Assembly (NCBI GenBank): GCA_045587545.1
Contig: JAZNCN010000011.1
Coordinates: 1-64,000, forward strand
DNA: 64,000 bases
Direction of reading: 5' to 3'
Source of the DNA: Caccoplasma_A sp045587545
GTDB lineage: Bacteria; Bacteroidota; Bacteroidia; Bacteroidales; G3-4614
In this document: positions 1 through 8,489 of the stretch, in pieces
Layout of the letters: each line of letters starts with the position of its first letter
Numbering within the stretch: position 1 is the first letter of the stretch
Position numbers and translations under genes: made by a program
The notes under the pieces: generated by a model
What the model saw: only the letters and a program-made list of their open reading frames with translations
Told to the model about the DNA's origin: nothing
Databases searched by the model: none

Positions 1-1
1 A

Positions 2-835
2 GAGGCGGCAAAGGTTGATGAAAATAATATGTTTATCACGGCAAAGATATTGAATGTTGAGTCAGCAAAGACAGAGATGACAGACAATGTTCTTATGGCA
101 AATTCTCCTTCTGATATACAGCATGGTTGTGAAAGTTTGGCGAATAAATTGTTGGGAATAAGAACAAATATAACTAAGTCAGGATCTACTTCAACAATAA
201 ACAATAAAGTACAAACAGCCGAAACTATAAATAAGGAGTTGAAGCCTGTACAAAATATGACTCCTGCTCCCGTAAAGAATACAACAAATAATGCTCCTGC
301 ACGAAAATGGTATGTGCCTAAAGCTCCGGTTGTAATGTACGGAGTAGATTATTCACACGTTCAATTGCGTGGCATAACTGAAAGTTTCCAACAATATATC
401 TCAATTTTTTCACAAGTTAATGCCATATATAATCAAGAACCTGATAAATATAATTTTTCAAAACTTGTAGGAAAAAATACAGCAGTATATACCACTCCTA
501 TGGATGAATTAATTCAGCATATTGATTGGGGATATGCAATGAGTGGAGGTGGAATACCTCAAGTTAAACCTATTGCCGAAATAATTAAAAAATATAACTT
601 ACCACATACCGAAGGTGTGGGTATGGTATTTATCGCTTGGCTTTTAGATAGAACTGAAGCGAAAACTTTCTATGATGTAGTTTTATTTGATATAAAAGAT
701 CGAAGAATTATCTTTAATACTACAGTCTCGGCAGAGGCCGGAGGTTTTTACCCTCGAAACTTTTGGGCAAATTCAGTTTGTGAAGTTATTGAGAACAAGA
801 AATTGTCAAAACAAATTAAAGCACTTGCCTTTTAA
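2..835 (+). CDS. Unknown protein, 5'-truncated by the window edge; paralogue of the pseudogene at 23983-24545
   Basis: The frame is open to the left edge, so the true start lies outside the window; an ATG at 29 is internal. The visible N-terminal stretch (FITAKILNVESAK, then SLANKLLG) resembles the end of CsgG/LpoB-like or FlgO-like domains, where proteins compute secondary tallies of lipoprotein stress or motility genes, but this is only a resemblance. A low-complexity Ser/Thr/Asn/Pro linker follows at about residues 55-95 of the visible part. The C-terminal half (from MYGVDYSHVQ to the end) is a domain repeated, in broken form, at the far end of the pigment operon, with shared landmarks YGVD, GVG, YDVVLFDI and RNFWA. 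I do not recognise that domain. Function unknown. Confidence 0.7.
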   Translation, partial: EAAKVDENNMFITAKILNVESAKTEMTDNVLMANSPSDIQHGCESLANKLLGIRTNITKSGSTSTINNKVQTAETINKELKPVQNMTPAPVKNTTNNAPARKWYVPKAPVVMYGVDYSHVQLRGITESFQQYISIFSQVNAIYNQEPDKYNFSKLVGKNTAVYTTPMDELIQHIDWGYAMSGGGIPQVKPIAEIIKKYNLPHTEGVGMVFIAWLLDRTEAKTFYDVVLFDIKDRRIIFNTTVSAEAGGFYPRNFWANSVCEVIENKKLSKQIKALAF

Positions 836-993
836 TTGAAGTTTTTACTCTGCGAATTTGAAGACTTAATACATAAAAAGGATAAATACTATTGTATTTG
901 TAATAATATTTAATTAAGATAAATTTTATCAATTAATAAGTTGTGTCCGCTAACTAAATTTTTTTATTAAATTTTAATTAATATGCTAAAATG

Positions 994-1023
994 TTGCTAA
1001 ATATAAAATATTTACTATTTTTG
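994..1023 (+). promoter_or_regulatory. Bacteroidota-type promoter of structured RNA copy 1
   Basis: The -33 element TTG (994-996) and the -7 element TATTTTTG (1016-1023) are separated by 19 nt, an exact match to the Bacteroidota housekeeping sigma consensus TTG-N19-TAnnTTTG. Transcription should start near 1028-1031, before the conserved stems. The same arrangement lies ahead of RNA copy 2. Confidence 0.85.
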
Positions 1024-1028
1024 TTGCG

Positions 1029-1262
1029 ATTATAGTACATAACATTTTATTAGTGAAAGAGTCTCTCTTTTATTCTTGACAGAGAATCTGACAGTTCAAC
1101 AAAGCACAAGAATTAGGTAACACTTAACCATTTTTATTTGTAGAATGTACTCTGCATATATAATTTGGAATAGTTTAATGCCCGTTATTTGTGAATGTCA
1201 TAATCTTATCTTGACAAACGAGTAGGCTCGTAACATGCCGTATAAGAGCCAATACGGTAAAA
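1029..1262 (+). ncRNA. Structured RNA, copy 1 (leader or small RNA, class not recognised)
   Basis: This fills most of the 441-nt gap 836-1276. It is clearly related to 2003-2220 in sequence and in predicted folding. Stems: GTACAT (1035-1040) with ATGTAC (1145-1150) encloses the 5' module; AAAGAG (1056-1061) with CTCTTT (1065-1070); ATTCTTG (1072-1078) with CAAGAAT (1107-1113); CAGA with TCTG (1080-1090). Copy 2 changes several of these pairs in a compensating way. The 3' module contains TGTCA/TGACA and a CGAG/CTCG hairpin, and CCGTAT/ATACGG just before the next gene. No long T-run follows, so it may be the leader of the gene at 1277. Family not recognised. Confidence 0.7.
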
Positions 1263-1276
1263 TTAATTAAATAATT

Positions 1277-1834
1277 ATGAAAAGATTATTATTGCTTTGC
1301 ACTTTAATAAGTGTAATGAGTTCTGTGTTTGCTCAAGAGGTAAGTTACGAAGGAAACTTATTGAAATTTAAAGGTTCGGGAACTTACGATATTGAATTTG
1401 TTTATGACAGCCTTTTGGTGGAAGGTATGCCGATGGAGGAATATCTGGCATCAAAAGATGAAGAGTATCGTAACGATTGGAATACAGATGTGTTAGTATA
1501 TGTAGGAGAGTTTTGTAAAGAAATTCCTAATGCTGTAAATAAAAAATTTACTTTAAATACTATTAACCCGGAATATAAATTTGTATTTAAATCAAAGAGT
1601 TTATCAATTGGAACCATGGGGCAAGTTTTTAACCCTTTTACAAGCGTCAGAGAAGGAGGTGCTGTTATTGGAGGAGAGATTGATTTTATAGAAGTATCTA
1701 CAAATACTACATTGGCAGTAATTAATTTCTCTGAGATACAAGGACCTGCAGGCTTTACCGATAAACTTAGATGGTGTGCCGCATATGTTGATTTATCAAA
1801 ACTAATAAAGAAAATATTAAAAAAGGTCAAATAG
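1277..1834 (+). CDS. Small secreted protein of unknown function
   Basis: The 185-residue product starts with a clear Sec signal peptide: MKR, a hydrophobic core, and a likely cut after SVFA. The mature part is about 165 residues with mixed beta-rich character, a region rich in Gly and Val near TSVREGGAVIGGEIDF (residues about 125-140), and a basic tail ending LIKKILKKVK. It is probably periplasmic or outer-membrane associated. I do not recognise the family. It sits about 15 nt after the last hairpin of RNA copy 1 and is flanked on the other side by RNA copy 2, so it is probably transcribed from the promoter at 994-1023. No enzyme motif is visible. Confidence 0.75.
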   Translation: MKRLLLLCTLISVMSSVFAQEVSYEGNLLKFKGSGTYDIEFVYDSLLVEGMPMEEYLASKDEEYRNDWNTDVLVYVGEFCKEIPNAVNKKFTLNTINPEYKFVFKSKSLSIGTMGQVFNPFTSVREGGAVIGGEIDFIEVSTNTTLAVINFSEIQGPAGFTDKLRWCAAYVDLSKLIKKILKKVK

Positions 1835-1968
1835 CCTCCGTTTGAAGTAGGAATAAAATTTATGAACAAAACAGCGAATAATTTGTTCTTCTAATATAAA
1901 TTCCGGTAATATTCATAAAAGAATAACACTCTTTTAACTTTTTTTTTAGAAAGCAATATCCCAAAGTG

Positions 1969-1998
1969 TTGCTAAATGCGAAATATTTTGTATTTTTG
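1969..1998 (+). promoter_or_regulatory. Bacteroidota-type promoter of structured RNA copy 2, possibly of the pigment operon
   Basis: TTG (1969-1971), 19 nt, then TATTTTTG (1991-1998), exactly the same geometry as at 994-1023. It is the only perfect promoter I see upstream of the pigment operon. The operon may therefore depend on read-through of RNA copy 2, unless a weaker promoter lies in 2221-2343. Confidence 0.85.
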
Positions 1999-2002
1999 TT
2001 GC

Positions 2003-2220
2003 GTTATAGGACATTATATTGATGAAAGTGTTTCGCTTTTAACCTTGATAGAGAATCTGACAATTCAATAAAGCACCAAGGATAAGGTAATACTCTTTCA
2101 TCTGTATGTTTATATGTGTTTTTTCTGCATATATCATATAGGTGTGGGGTATTGCTGTTTATTTGTGCTTGGGTATGTCAGAACCATCTGTCAGATAAAC
2201 AATTGGCTCCACGTTTTTTT
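2003..2220 (+). ncRNA. Structured RNA, copy 2, ending in a terminator-like stem
   Basis: This RNA has the same order of elements as copy 1: AAAGTG (2025-2030) with CGCTTT (2034-2039), CCTTG (2043-2047) with CAAGG (2077-2081), TAGA with TCTG (2049-2059), and the shared single-stranded block TCTGCATATAT. GATGAAAG (2021-2028) can instead pair with CTTTCATC (2095-2102), which would compete with the first hairpin, so two folds are possible. The 3' end pairs GTGGGG (2144-2149) with CTCCAC (2207-2212) and TGTTTAT (2156-2162) with ATAAACA (2195-2201), followed directly by seven T. This looks like an intrinsic terminator. The remaining 123 nt up to the first operon gene hold no other clear signal. Confidence 0.7.
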
Positions 2221-2222
2221 AT
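2144..2222 (+). terminator. Terminator-like stem closing RNA copy 2
   Basis: A two-part stem (6 bp with one GU pair, then 7 bp) encloses a small CAGA/TCTG hairpin and is followed by TTTTTTTAT from 2214. It lies 120 nt upstream of the pigment operon, so it can act as an end for a free RNA or as an attenuator. Confidence 0.6.
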
Positions 2223-2343
2223 TAAGCGCCCCAACTTTTGCAGGTGAGCCTCAATAGTGTGTTTCCCTATAGCAGATATTTTTATTGATATCTCAATTCA
2301 ATAAATAGTTATTTTTTAATAATATTTTTGATAAATATTAGGA

Positions 2344-3876
2344 ATGGAAGTTACTGGGAAATTAGGAGTAGAAGAGATTAGGGATATATTATATAAAAAA
2401 GAGCATATAAGTATATCAGAAACTACATATAATAAGGTTGATAAATGCTTTAATTTTCTTGAGAGTTTCTCTAAAGATAAAGTTATTTACGGAATAAATA
2501 CGGGATTTGGTCCTATGGCGCAATGGCGTATTGATGATAAGCATTTAAATGACCTTCAATACAATATAATAAGAAGCCATTCAACAGGCGCTGGCGAACC
2601 TTTACCAACAATATGTGTGCGTGCTGCAATGTTAGCACGTTTAATGACATTTTTACAGGCTTATTCCGGAGTTAATGTACAAACCTGCAATTTGCTTGTT
2701 GACTTTTTAAATAATGAAATATACCCTGTAATCCCTCAGCATGGTAGTGTAGGAGCGAGTGGCGATTTGGTACAATTGGCACATATAGCTCTTGCTCTAA
2801 TAGGGGAAGGAGAGGTCTTCTATCAAGGAAAAAGAAGAGATACGTCAGAGGTTTTGGATCAATTGGGAATAGAGCCTTTGAAAATGTATGTCAGAGAGGG
2901 TTTGGCAGTAACAAACGGAACTGCAGTAATGACCGGAATTGGTTTCGTAAATCTATTCAATGCTAAACGCTTACTAAATTGGTCTTTAGTAGCATCGGTA
3001 TTAATGAATGAGATAGCTTCGTCGTATGACGATTTAATGTCAGAGGTACTGAATGCTGTAAAACATCACGATGGTCAGCAAATTGTTGCCGCCAAGATGC
3101 GACAATTATCTGAAGGCAGTAAGATGTTGTTAAATAGAGAAAAGGAGTTGTATCATAAGAGTGAAAATGATACATTTGAACATAAAGTTCAACCATACTA
3201 TTCATTACGATGTATTCCCCAAATATTAGGACCCATTTGGGATACTATTGCTAATACAGAAAAGGTATTGGTAAATGAGATAAATTCAGCAGATGACAAT
3301 CCAATAGTTGATAACGAAAATAAAACGGTTATACATGGAGGCAACTTTCATGGAGATTATGTTTCGTTTGAAATGGATAAACTTAAAATAGCCATAACAA
3401 AAATGACTATGTTGGCTGAACGCCAAATGAACTATCTGTTCCATGACCGCATTAACGGCATATTACCTCCATTCGTTAATTTAGGAGTATTAGGCTTGAA
3501 TTACGGACTACAAGCATCGCAATTTACGGCAACATCAACAACTGCAGAATGTCAGACATTATCAAACCCTATGTATGTACACTCTATCCCTAATAATAAC
3601 GATAATCAGGATATTGTTTCGATGGGTACAAATTCAGCATTGATTTGTCAGCGTGTAATTGAGAATAGTTACCAAGTTATGGCAATACATATGATGGCAT
3701 TAGTTCAGGCTGTTGATTGCTTAAATATTACAGATAAGCTGGCTCCAATAACCCGCAAGCTATATAATGCAATTAGGGAAATAGTTCCAACATTTGTAGA
3801 GGATACTCCAAAATATAAAGAGATAGAAAATATTATAGAGTTACTTAAGAATAGTTCAATAATAAAAGATGAGTAA
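2344..3876 (+). CDS. Tyrosine ammonia-lyase (aromatic amino acid lyase)
   Basis: This 510-residue enzyme removes ammonia from an aromatic amino acid to give an arylacrylate, here most likely tyrosine to 4-coumarate, the starter of the pigment. The MIO cofactor triad Ala138-Ser139-Gly140 lies in GSVGASGDLVQLAH. The catalytic Tyr49 is in YGINTGFG, and the C-terminal NNNDNQDIVSMGTNSA motif is intact. The selectivity loop reads LQYNIIRSHSTG, close to what I recall of the characterised Flavobacterium johnsoniae flexirubin-cluster TAL, and the overall resemblance to that enzyme is strong. A histidine ammonia-lyase is the alternative by family, but no hut genes are nearby. It is the first gene of the operon, and its end overlaps the ketoreductase start by 8 nt. 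Confidence 0.88.
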   Translation: MEVTGKLGVEEIRDILYKKEHISISETTYNKVDKCFNFLESFSKDKVIYGINTGFGPMAQWRIDDKHLNDLQYNIIRSHSTGAGEPLPTICVRAAMLARLMTFLQAYSGVNVQTCNLLVDFLNNEIYPVIPQHGSVGASGDLVQLAHIALALIGEGEVFYQGKRRDTSEVLDQLGIEPLKMYVREGLAVTNGTAVMTGIGFVNLFNAKRLLNWSLVASVLMNEIASSYDDLMSEVLNAVKHHDGQQIVAAKMRQLSEGSKMLLNREKELYHKSENDTFEHKVQPYYSLRCIPQILGPIWDTIANTEKVLVNEINSADDNPIVDNENKTVIHGGNFHGDYVSFEMDKLKIAITKMTMLAERQMNYLFHDRINGILPPFVNLGVLGLNYGLQASQFTATSTTAECQTLSNPMYVHSIPNNNDNQDIVSMGTNSALICQRVIENSYQVMAIHMMALVQAVDCLNITDKLAPITRKLYNAIREIVPTFVEDTPKYKEIENIIELLKNSSIIKDE

Positions 3877-4606
3877 TATAAAATACGCCCTTGTAACCGG
3901 AGGAGGAAGAGGAATAGGACGTGCAATTGCTTTAAAACTTGCGTCTCAAGGCTTTTCTGTTATAATCAACTATGTTGCAAATAGTGAAGCAGCACAAAAC
4001 ACATTGACTGATATACAAAACAGCGGAGGTTCTGCGGAGTTATTGCAGTTTGATGTAAGTGATAACAAATCTGTTGCCGAAGCAATTAATTCATGGAAGT
4101 TGAAGCATGAAGGAGAATATATATCTGTAATAGTTAATAATGCCGGTATTCGTAAAGACAATCTTATGATGTGGATGCCCGAAGAGGATTGGCGTAGTGT
4201 TCTTTCTGCTTCTCTTGACGGCTTTTATAATGTTACTCAGCCTTTGCTAAAAGATATGCTTGTAAAGAAATGGGGCCGTATTGTTAATGTCTCATCATTG
4301 TCGGGTATTAAGGGTATGCCTGGTCAAGTAAACTATTCAGCAGCAAAAGGCGGTTTAATAGCTTCAACAAAGGCATTGGCTCAAGAGGTTGCTAAGAAGC
4401 GAATTACGGTAAATGCAGTAGCTCCGGGATTTATTAAGAGTGATATGACTGCCGATTTGAATGAAATGGAGTTAAAGAAACTTGTTCCCGCAGGTCGATT
4501 TGGAGAACCGGAAGAGGTTGCTGAATTAGTTGCATTTCTTGTTTCAGATGCAGCAGCATATATCACAGGAGAAGTTATATCAATAAACGGAGGAATTTAT
4601 ACATAA
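3869..4606 (+). CDS. 3-oxoacyl-ACP reductase (FabG-like ketoreductase)
   Basis: This is a short-chain dehydrogenase of 245 residues, the normal FabG length. The NADPH-binding glycines are in GGGRGIGRA (residues 11-19), the NNAG motif is at 90-93, and the catalytic Ser143, Tyr156 and Lys160 are all present. It should reduce the 3-keto group after each extension of the ACP-bound polyene, corresponding to ApeQ in the Escherichia coli aryl polyene system. The start overlaps the preceding lyase gene by 8 nt (ATGAGTAA), and the next ketosynthase gene starts 1 nt after its stop. This placement points to a dedicated pathway enzyme rather than the primary fatty acid FabG. Confidence 0.88.
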   Translation: MSNIKYALVTGGGRGIGRAIALKLASQGFSVIINYVANSEAAQNTLTDIQNSGGSAELLQFDVSDNKSVAEAINSWKLKHEGEYISVIVNNAGIRKDNLMMWMPEEDWRSVLSASLDGFYNVTQPLLKDMLVKKWGRIVNVSSLSGIKGMPGQVNYSAAKGGLIASTKALAQEVAKKRITVNAVAPGFIKSDMTADLNEMELKKLVPAGRFGEPEEVAELVAFLVSDAAAYITGEVISINGGIYT

Positions 4607-4607
4607 T

Positions 4608-5828
4608 ATGTCGCAAAGAGTAGTAATTACAGGAATGGGTATATATTCCTGTATAGGAAAAAATAAAGAAGAGGTTTTAGAATCGTTGTATAATGGCAAA
4701 TCAGGAATAGGTCTTGACCCTGTGAGAAAAGAGATGGGTTACCGTTCGGCTTTATGTGGAATGGTTGAAAAACCTAATCTTAAAGGAATGTTAGACCGTC
4801 GTCAACGCATGTGTCTTCCTGAACACGGACAATATGCATATTTATCAACAGTAGAGGCTTTGGCTCAAGCCGGTATTGACAGTGAATATCTTCTGAATAA
4901 TGAAGTAGGAATATTATTTGGAAATGATAGCAGTGCCGAGGCAATTATAACAGGTGTTGATATTATAAGAGAGAAGAAGAATACCATTATGGTTGGTTCA
5001 GGAAATATATTCCAATCAATGAACTCTACATTAACAATGAATCTCTCTACAATATTTAATTTGCGAGGAATTAACTTTACCGTATCAGGAGCCTGTGCAA
5101 GTGGATCACATGCAATAGGTATGGCTTATCTGTTAATTAAGCAAGGATTACAGGAGTGTGTTATTTGTGGAGGAGCAGAAGAGGTAAATAGATATTCTGT
5201 TGCCAATTTTGATGCTCTTAATGCATTCTCAATGAGAGAAGATGATCCTACAAAGGCATCACGCCCTTTTGATAAAAATAGAGATGGTCTTGTGCCAAGT
5301 GGAGGTGCTGCAACCGTGATACTTGAGAGTTATGATTCTGCAATTAAACGTGGAGCTGTAATATTGGGAGAGGTTATAGGATATGGTTTCTCGTCAAACG
5401 GAGAGCATATATCAGTACCAAATGTAGATGGGCCAAAACGTTCGTTACAAGCTGCTATCAGAGATGCGGGAATAGACTTGAAGAGCATAAAGTATGTTAA
5501 TGCTCATGCAACATCAACACCAATAGGGGATATGAATGAGGCAAAAGCTATAGCAGAGGTATTCGGGAAATACAAACCATATGTAGCTTCAACAAAATGT
5601 TTTACAGGACACGAAATGTGGATGGCAGGAGCAAGTGAAGTAGTATATTCAATGCTTATGATGCAGAATAATTTTATTGCACCTAATCTAAACTTTGAGG
5701 AACCTGATGAGGCTTCTGTGAATATAAATATTCCCAAAACCAGAGTAGATATGCCATTTGATGTTTTCTTAAGTAATTCATTTGGTTTTGGGGGAACAAA
5801 TTCAACATTAATTATAAAAAAGATATAA
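4608..5828 (+). CDS. Beta-ketoacyl-ACP synthase (KAS II/FabF-like), first of three
   Basis: This 406-residue thiolase-fold condensing enzyme has a complete active site: Cys163 in VSGACASGSH, His300 in NAHATSTPIGD and His335 in FTGHEMWMAGASE. It elongates the acyl chain on ACP by decarboxylative Claisen condensation with malonyl-ACP. TGHEMWMAGA departs from the common GHTLGAAGA, which is unusual and may reflect a specialised partner or substrate. It sits between the ketoreductase and an ACP in the operon. It could be the initiating or the elongating synthase; the sequence alone does not say which. Confidence 0.87.
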   Translation: MSQRVVITGMGIYSCIGKNKEEVLESLYNGKSGIGLDPVRKEMGYRSALCGMVEKPNLKGMLDRRQRMCLPEHGQYAYLSTVEALAQAGIDSEYLLNNEVGILFGNDSSAEAIITGVDIIREKKNTIMVGSGNIFQSMNSTLTMNLSTIFNLRGINFTVSGACASGSHAIGMAYLLIKQGLQECVICGGAEEVNRYSVANFDALNAFSMREDDPTKASRPFDKNRDGLVPSGGAATVILESYDSAIKRGAVILGEVIGYGFSSNGEHISVPNVDGPKRSLQAAIRDAGIDLKSIKYVNAHATSTPIGDMNEAKAIAEVFGKYKPYVASTKCFTGHEMWMAGASEVVYSMLMMQNNFIAPNLNFEEPDEASVNINIPKTRVDMPFDVFLSNSFGFGGTNSTLIIKKI

Positions 5829-5847
5829 TAAACAATAGGAAATAATT

Positions 5848-6093
5848 ATGACAAGAGAAGAAATTATTGAGAAAGCATCTGTCGTGCTTGCTGAGGAATT
5901 TGAGATAGATATTGAGAATATAACTCCAGAGGCATCACTAAAAGAGGTTTTGGGCTTAGATAGCCTTGATTTGGTAGATGTAGTAGTTCTTGTAGAACAA
6001 AACTTTGGAGTAACACTTACAGGCCCTGATTTTATAGGAATAGTGACATTCAACGATTTTTACGAGCTTTTGAATCGTAAAATAAATGGATAA
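5848..6093 (+). CDS. Acyl carrier protein, first of two
   Basis: This is an 81-residue acidic helical protein. Ser39 in LGLDSLDLVD is the phosphopantetheine attachment site (DSL motif). It carries the growing chain between the condensing, reducing and dehydrating enzymes of the cluster. The gene follows the ketosynthase by 19 nt and overlaps the acyltransferase gene by 8 nt. A second, different ACP is encoded at 10586, so the pathway uses two carriers, as the E. coli aryl polyene pathway does. Confidence 0.92.
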   Translation: MTREEIIEKASVVLAEEFEIDIENITPEASLKEVLGLDSLDLVDVVVLVEQNFGVTLTGPDFIGIVTFNDFYELLNRKING

Positions 6094-6982
6094 AAACGAT
6101 ACAAAACAGTGGAGCGGTAAATCTCGAGGAGGTCGTTTTGGATATCAATTTTTTGTATTTATAATACGAGTACTTGGGATTAGATGTGCCTATTTTTGTT
6201 TGGCATTTATTGTAATCTATTTTCTTCCTTTTGCGCCAAAGGCAACAAAATCAATTTGGAAATACAATAGGTTAAGGAGAAAATTAGGAATTTTTGCCTC
6301 AATTAAGGAGTTATATTGCCATTATTATCTTTTTGGGCAGACGCTAATTGATAAAGTGGCTATGGCCGGAGGATTATCAAATAAGTACCATTTTAAATTT
6401 GATAATTATGAACACTTCCTTGAAATATTGAATAGCAATAAGGGAGTGGTTATGATAGGTGCACACATAGGCTGTTGGGAGGCAGGAGCAGGTTTCTTTG
6501 GTACGTATGGCAAAAAAATTAATATTGTAATGTTTGATGCCGAACATCGTAAAATTAAAGAAGTTCTCAATGAGAATGCCACCTCGGATAGTGATTATAA
6601 GATAATAGCAATTAATCAAGATCCTATTCAAGCTATGTTGCAAATGAAGATAGCTCTTAATAATGGTGAATATATATGTTTTAACGGAGATAGATACGTG
6701 TCAGAAGATAGAACTTGTATGCTCAATTTCTTAGGAGCCCCTGCTCTATTCCCTATAGGTCCTTTTAAAATTGCCGCAAAATGTAGAGTTCCGGTAGTTT
6801 TTTACTACTCAATGAGAGAAGATGATTTTACCTACAGGTTTATATTTGAGGAACATGAATTTGAAGGGAAGACAAATGCTGATAAACTAATGGCAGAATA
6901 TATTAAATCGTTGGAAAAAATTATAGAGAAATATCCCCGACAATGGTTTAATTTTTATGATTTTTGGAATATAAATAACTAA
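6086..6982 (+). CDS. LpxL/HtrB-type lysophospholipid acyltransferase
   Basis: This 298-residue protein has one or two N-terminal hydrophobic stretches (about residues 20-50) and the H-x4-D/E acyltransferase motif as His127 to Glu132 in MIGAHIGCWEAG. Length and layout match the lipid A late-acyltransferase superfamily. Such an enzyme occurs in aryl polyene clusters, where it is thought to help join the polyene to a lipid anchor at the inner membrane. It lies directly after the first ACP and overlaps it by 8 nt, consistent with taking its acyl donor from that carrier. The exact acceptor cannot be read from the sequence. Confidence 0.82.
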   Translation: MDKNDTKQWSGKSRGGRFGYQFFVFIIRVLGIRCAYFCLAFIVIYFLPFAPKATKSIWKYNRLRRKLGIFASIKELYCHYYLFGQTLIDKVAMAGGLSNKYHFKFDNYEHFLEILNSNKGVVMIGAHIGCWEAGAGFFGTYGKKINIVMFDAEHRKIKEVLNENATSDSDYKIIAINQDPIQAMLQMKIALNNGEYICFNGDRYVSEDRTCMLNFLGAPALFPIGPFKIAAKCRVPVVFYYSMREDDFTYRFIFEEHEFEGKTNADKLMAEYIKSLEKIIEKYPRQWFNFYDFWNINN

Positions 6983-6988
6983 AAAAAT

Positions 6989-8089
6989 ATGAAACTAACA
7001 AAGCAACTTGAAAATGTATATTGCAAGGAATCTCAAACTGCTATTGAGGCTCAAAGACTTGCACAAGAAATAGCTTTTGCCCCGATGGTTTTTCAAGTTT
7101 CTCGCCTAATGATAAAGTTTGGCATCTTAGAATACTTATCAAATAACTATAAAGGAGTATCGCAAGCAGAAATAGTAGAACATACCGGTTTGTCAAATTA
7201 CGCAGTTCAGGTTCTATTGGAGGCCTCTCTTTCTATAGGAACCATTAAAGTAAAAGAGGATAAATATACTATCTCTAAAGCTGGTTGGTTTTTGCTTAAC
7301 GACCCTATGGCAAAAGCCAATTTAAACTTTAATCATGATGTAAATTATTTAGGCCTTTTTTATTTGGAAGATGCTTTACTTAAAGGTAAACCAGAAGGTC
7401 TAAAAGTATTTGGTGATTGGCCTACAATATATGAAGGATTGTCAAGTTTACCAGAACAAGTACAAAAAAGTTGGTTTGGTTTTGATCATTTTTATTCAGA
7501 CGAGTCATTTGCTGCCGCTTTAAAGATAATCTTTAATGGAGATAAAAAGGTACTACGTCTTTTAGACGTAGGAGGAAACACAGGTCGTTGGGCCATGCAG
7601 TGTGTAGGTTATGATAAAGATGTTGAGGTAACAATTATGGATTTACCACAACAATTAGAATTAATGCGTCAGCAAACAGAGGGAAAAGAAGGAGCAGATC
7701 GCATTCATGGTTATGGCTGTAATTTACTTGACGAAAATGTAAAATTCCCGACACCTGCTTTTGATGTTATTTGGATGAGTCAGTTCCTTGATTGTTTCTC
7801 TGAAAGTGAGGTTACAAGTATATGTCGCAGAGCGGCGGAGTCAATGAATGAAAATTCAAGACTCTATATAATGGAGACATTTTGGGACAGACAAAAATAT
7901 GAAACCGCAGCATATTGCCTAACATTAACAAGTATCTATTTTACAGCATTAGCAAACGGAAATAGTAAAATGTATCATTCTGATGATATGGCACGCTGTG
8001 TTAATGAAGCAGGATTAGAAGTAGAGACTATTGTTGATGGCTTAGGATTAGGACATTCAATAATGATATGTAAGAAAAAATATGAATAA
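6989..8089 (+). CDS. SAM-dependent O-methyltransferase with winged-helix dimerisation domain
   Basis: The 366-residue protein has an N-terminal winged-helix part (residues about 30-110) and a class I methyltransferase core starting at LLDVGGNTGRW (191-201), where the acidic loop after strand two is IMDLPQQ. This is the layout of plant- and polyketide-type O-methyltransferases. It probably methylates the aryl head group hydroxyl, or a ring position, of the polyene; the substrate is inferred from context. The gene begins 6 nt after the acyltransferase and overlaps the next gene by 8 nt. Confidence 0.83.
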   Translation: MKLTKQLENVYCKESQTAIEAQRLAQEIAFAPMVFQVSRLMIKFGILEYLSNNYKGVSQAEIVEHTGLSNYAVQVLLEASLSIGTIKVKEDKYTISKAGWFLLNDPMAKANLNFNHDVNYLGLFYLEDALLKGKPEGLKVFGDWPTIYEGLSSLPEQVQKSWFGFDHFYSDESFAAALKIIFNGDKKVLRLLDVGGNTGRWAMQCVGYDKDVEVTIMDLPQQLELMRQQTEGKEGADRIHGYGCNLLDENVKFPTPAFDVIWMSQFLDCFSESEVTSICRRAAESMNENSRLYIMETFWDRQKYETAAYCLTLTSIYFTALANGNSKMYHSDDMARCVNEAGLEVETIVDGLGLGHSIMICKKKYE

Positions 8090-8489
8090 TATATTGGAAT
8101 TAATTCCTCAGAGGGCTCCAATTGTAATGGTAGATGAGTTTCTTGGTATTGAAGATAATATATCAAGGACTCGTTTTACTGTATATAATGATAATATTTT
8201 TGTTGATGATAATAAATTCTCAGAGTGTGGTCTTATTGAACATATAGCTCAGTCTGCCGCCGCGAGAGTAGGATATATTTTCAAAAGTAAAAATATGCCT
8301 ATCCCTATTGGATATATAGGCTCGGTTAACGATTTTGTAATAACCGAAACTTTAAAACCCGGAGATACAATTACAACAACAATAGAGATATTACAAGAGG
8401 TTTTCAGTATAACTCTTATTAAGGCCACTTGTTCAGTAGATGACAAAGAGATATCCTCTTGTAAAATGAAAATATTTTTAGAGCAGTAA
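8082..8489 (+). CDS. Hot-dog 3-hydroxyacyl-ACP dehydratase subunit (keeps the Glu, lacks the His)
   Basis: This 135-residue protein is FabZ/FabA-like, with the start motif ILELIPQRAPIVMVDEF typical of the aryl-polyene dehydratases. Aligned to FabZ on the LIEHIAQ segment, the catalytic acidic residue is present (Glu in GLIEHIAQS), but the position of the catalytic His of the HFP motif holds Ile in NIFVDD. The protein at 14137 shows the reverse pattern. The two may form a heterodimer with one shared active site that removes water to create each double bond, in line with the ApeI/ApeP pair. It overlaps the methyltransferase by 8 nt, and its stop overlaps the next start. Confidence 0.78.
   Translation: MNNILELIPQRAPIVMVDEFLGIEDNISRTRFTVYNDNIFVDDNKFSECGLIEHIAQSAAARVGYIFKSKNMPIPIGYIGSVNDFVITETLKPGDTITTTIEILQEVFSITLIKATCSVDDKEISSCKMKIFLEQ

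Noticed and set aside
1402..1869. 155-codon minus-strand frame opposite the secreted protein
   Set aside because: It lies almost wholly antisense to a gene with a clear signal peptide and has no recognisable features.
2778..2796. TGGCAC followed by TTGC inside the ammonia-lyase gene as a sigma-54 site
   Set aside because: The gap between GG and GC is wrong for -24/-12 spacing, and the site lies in coding sequence.
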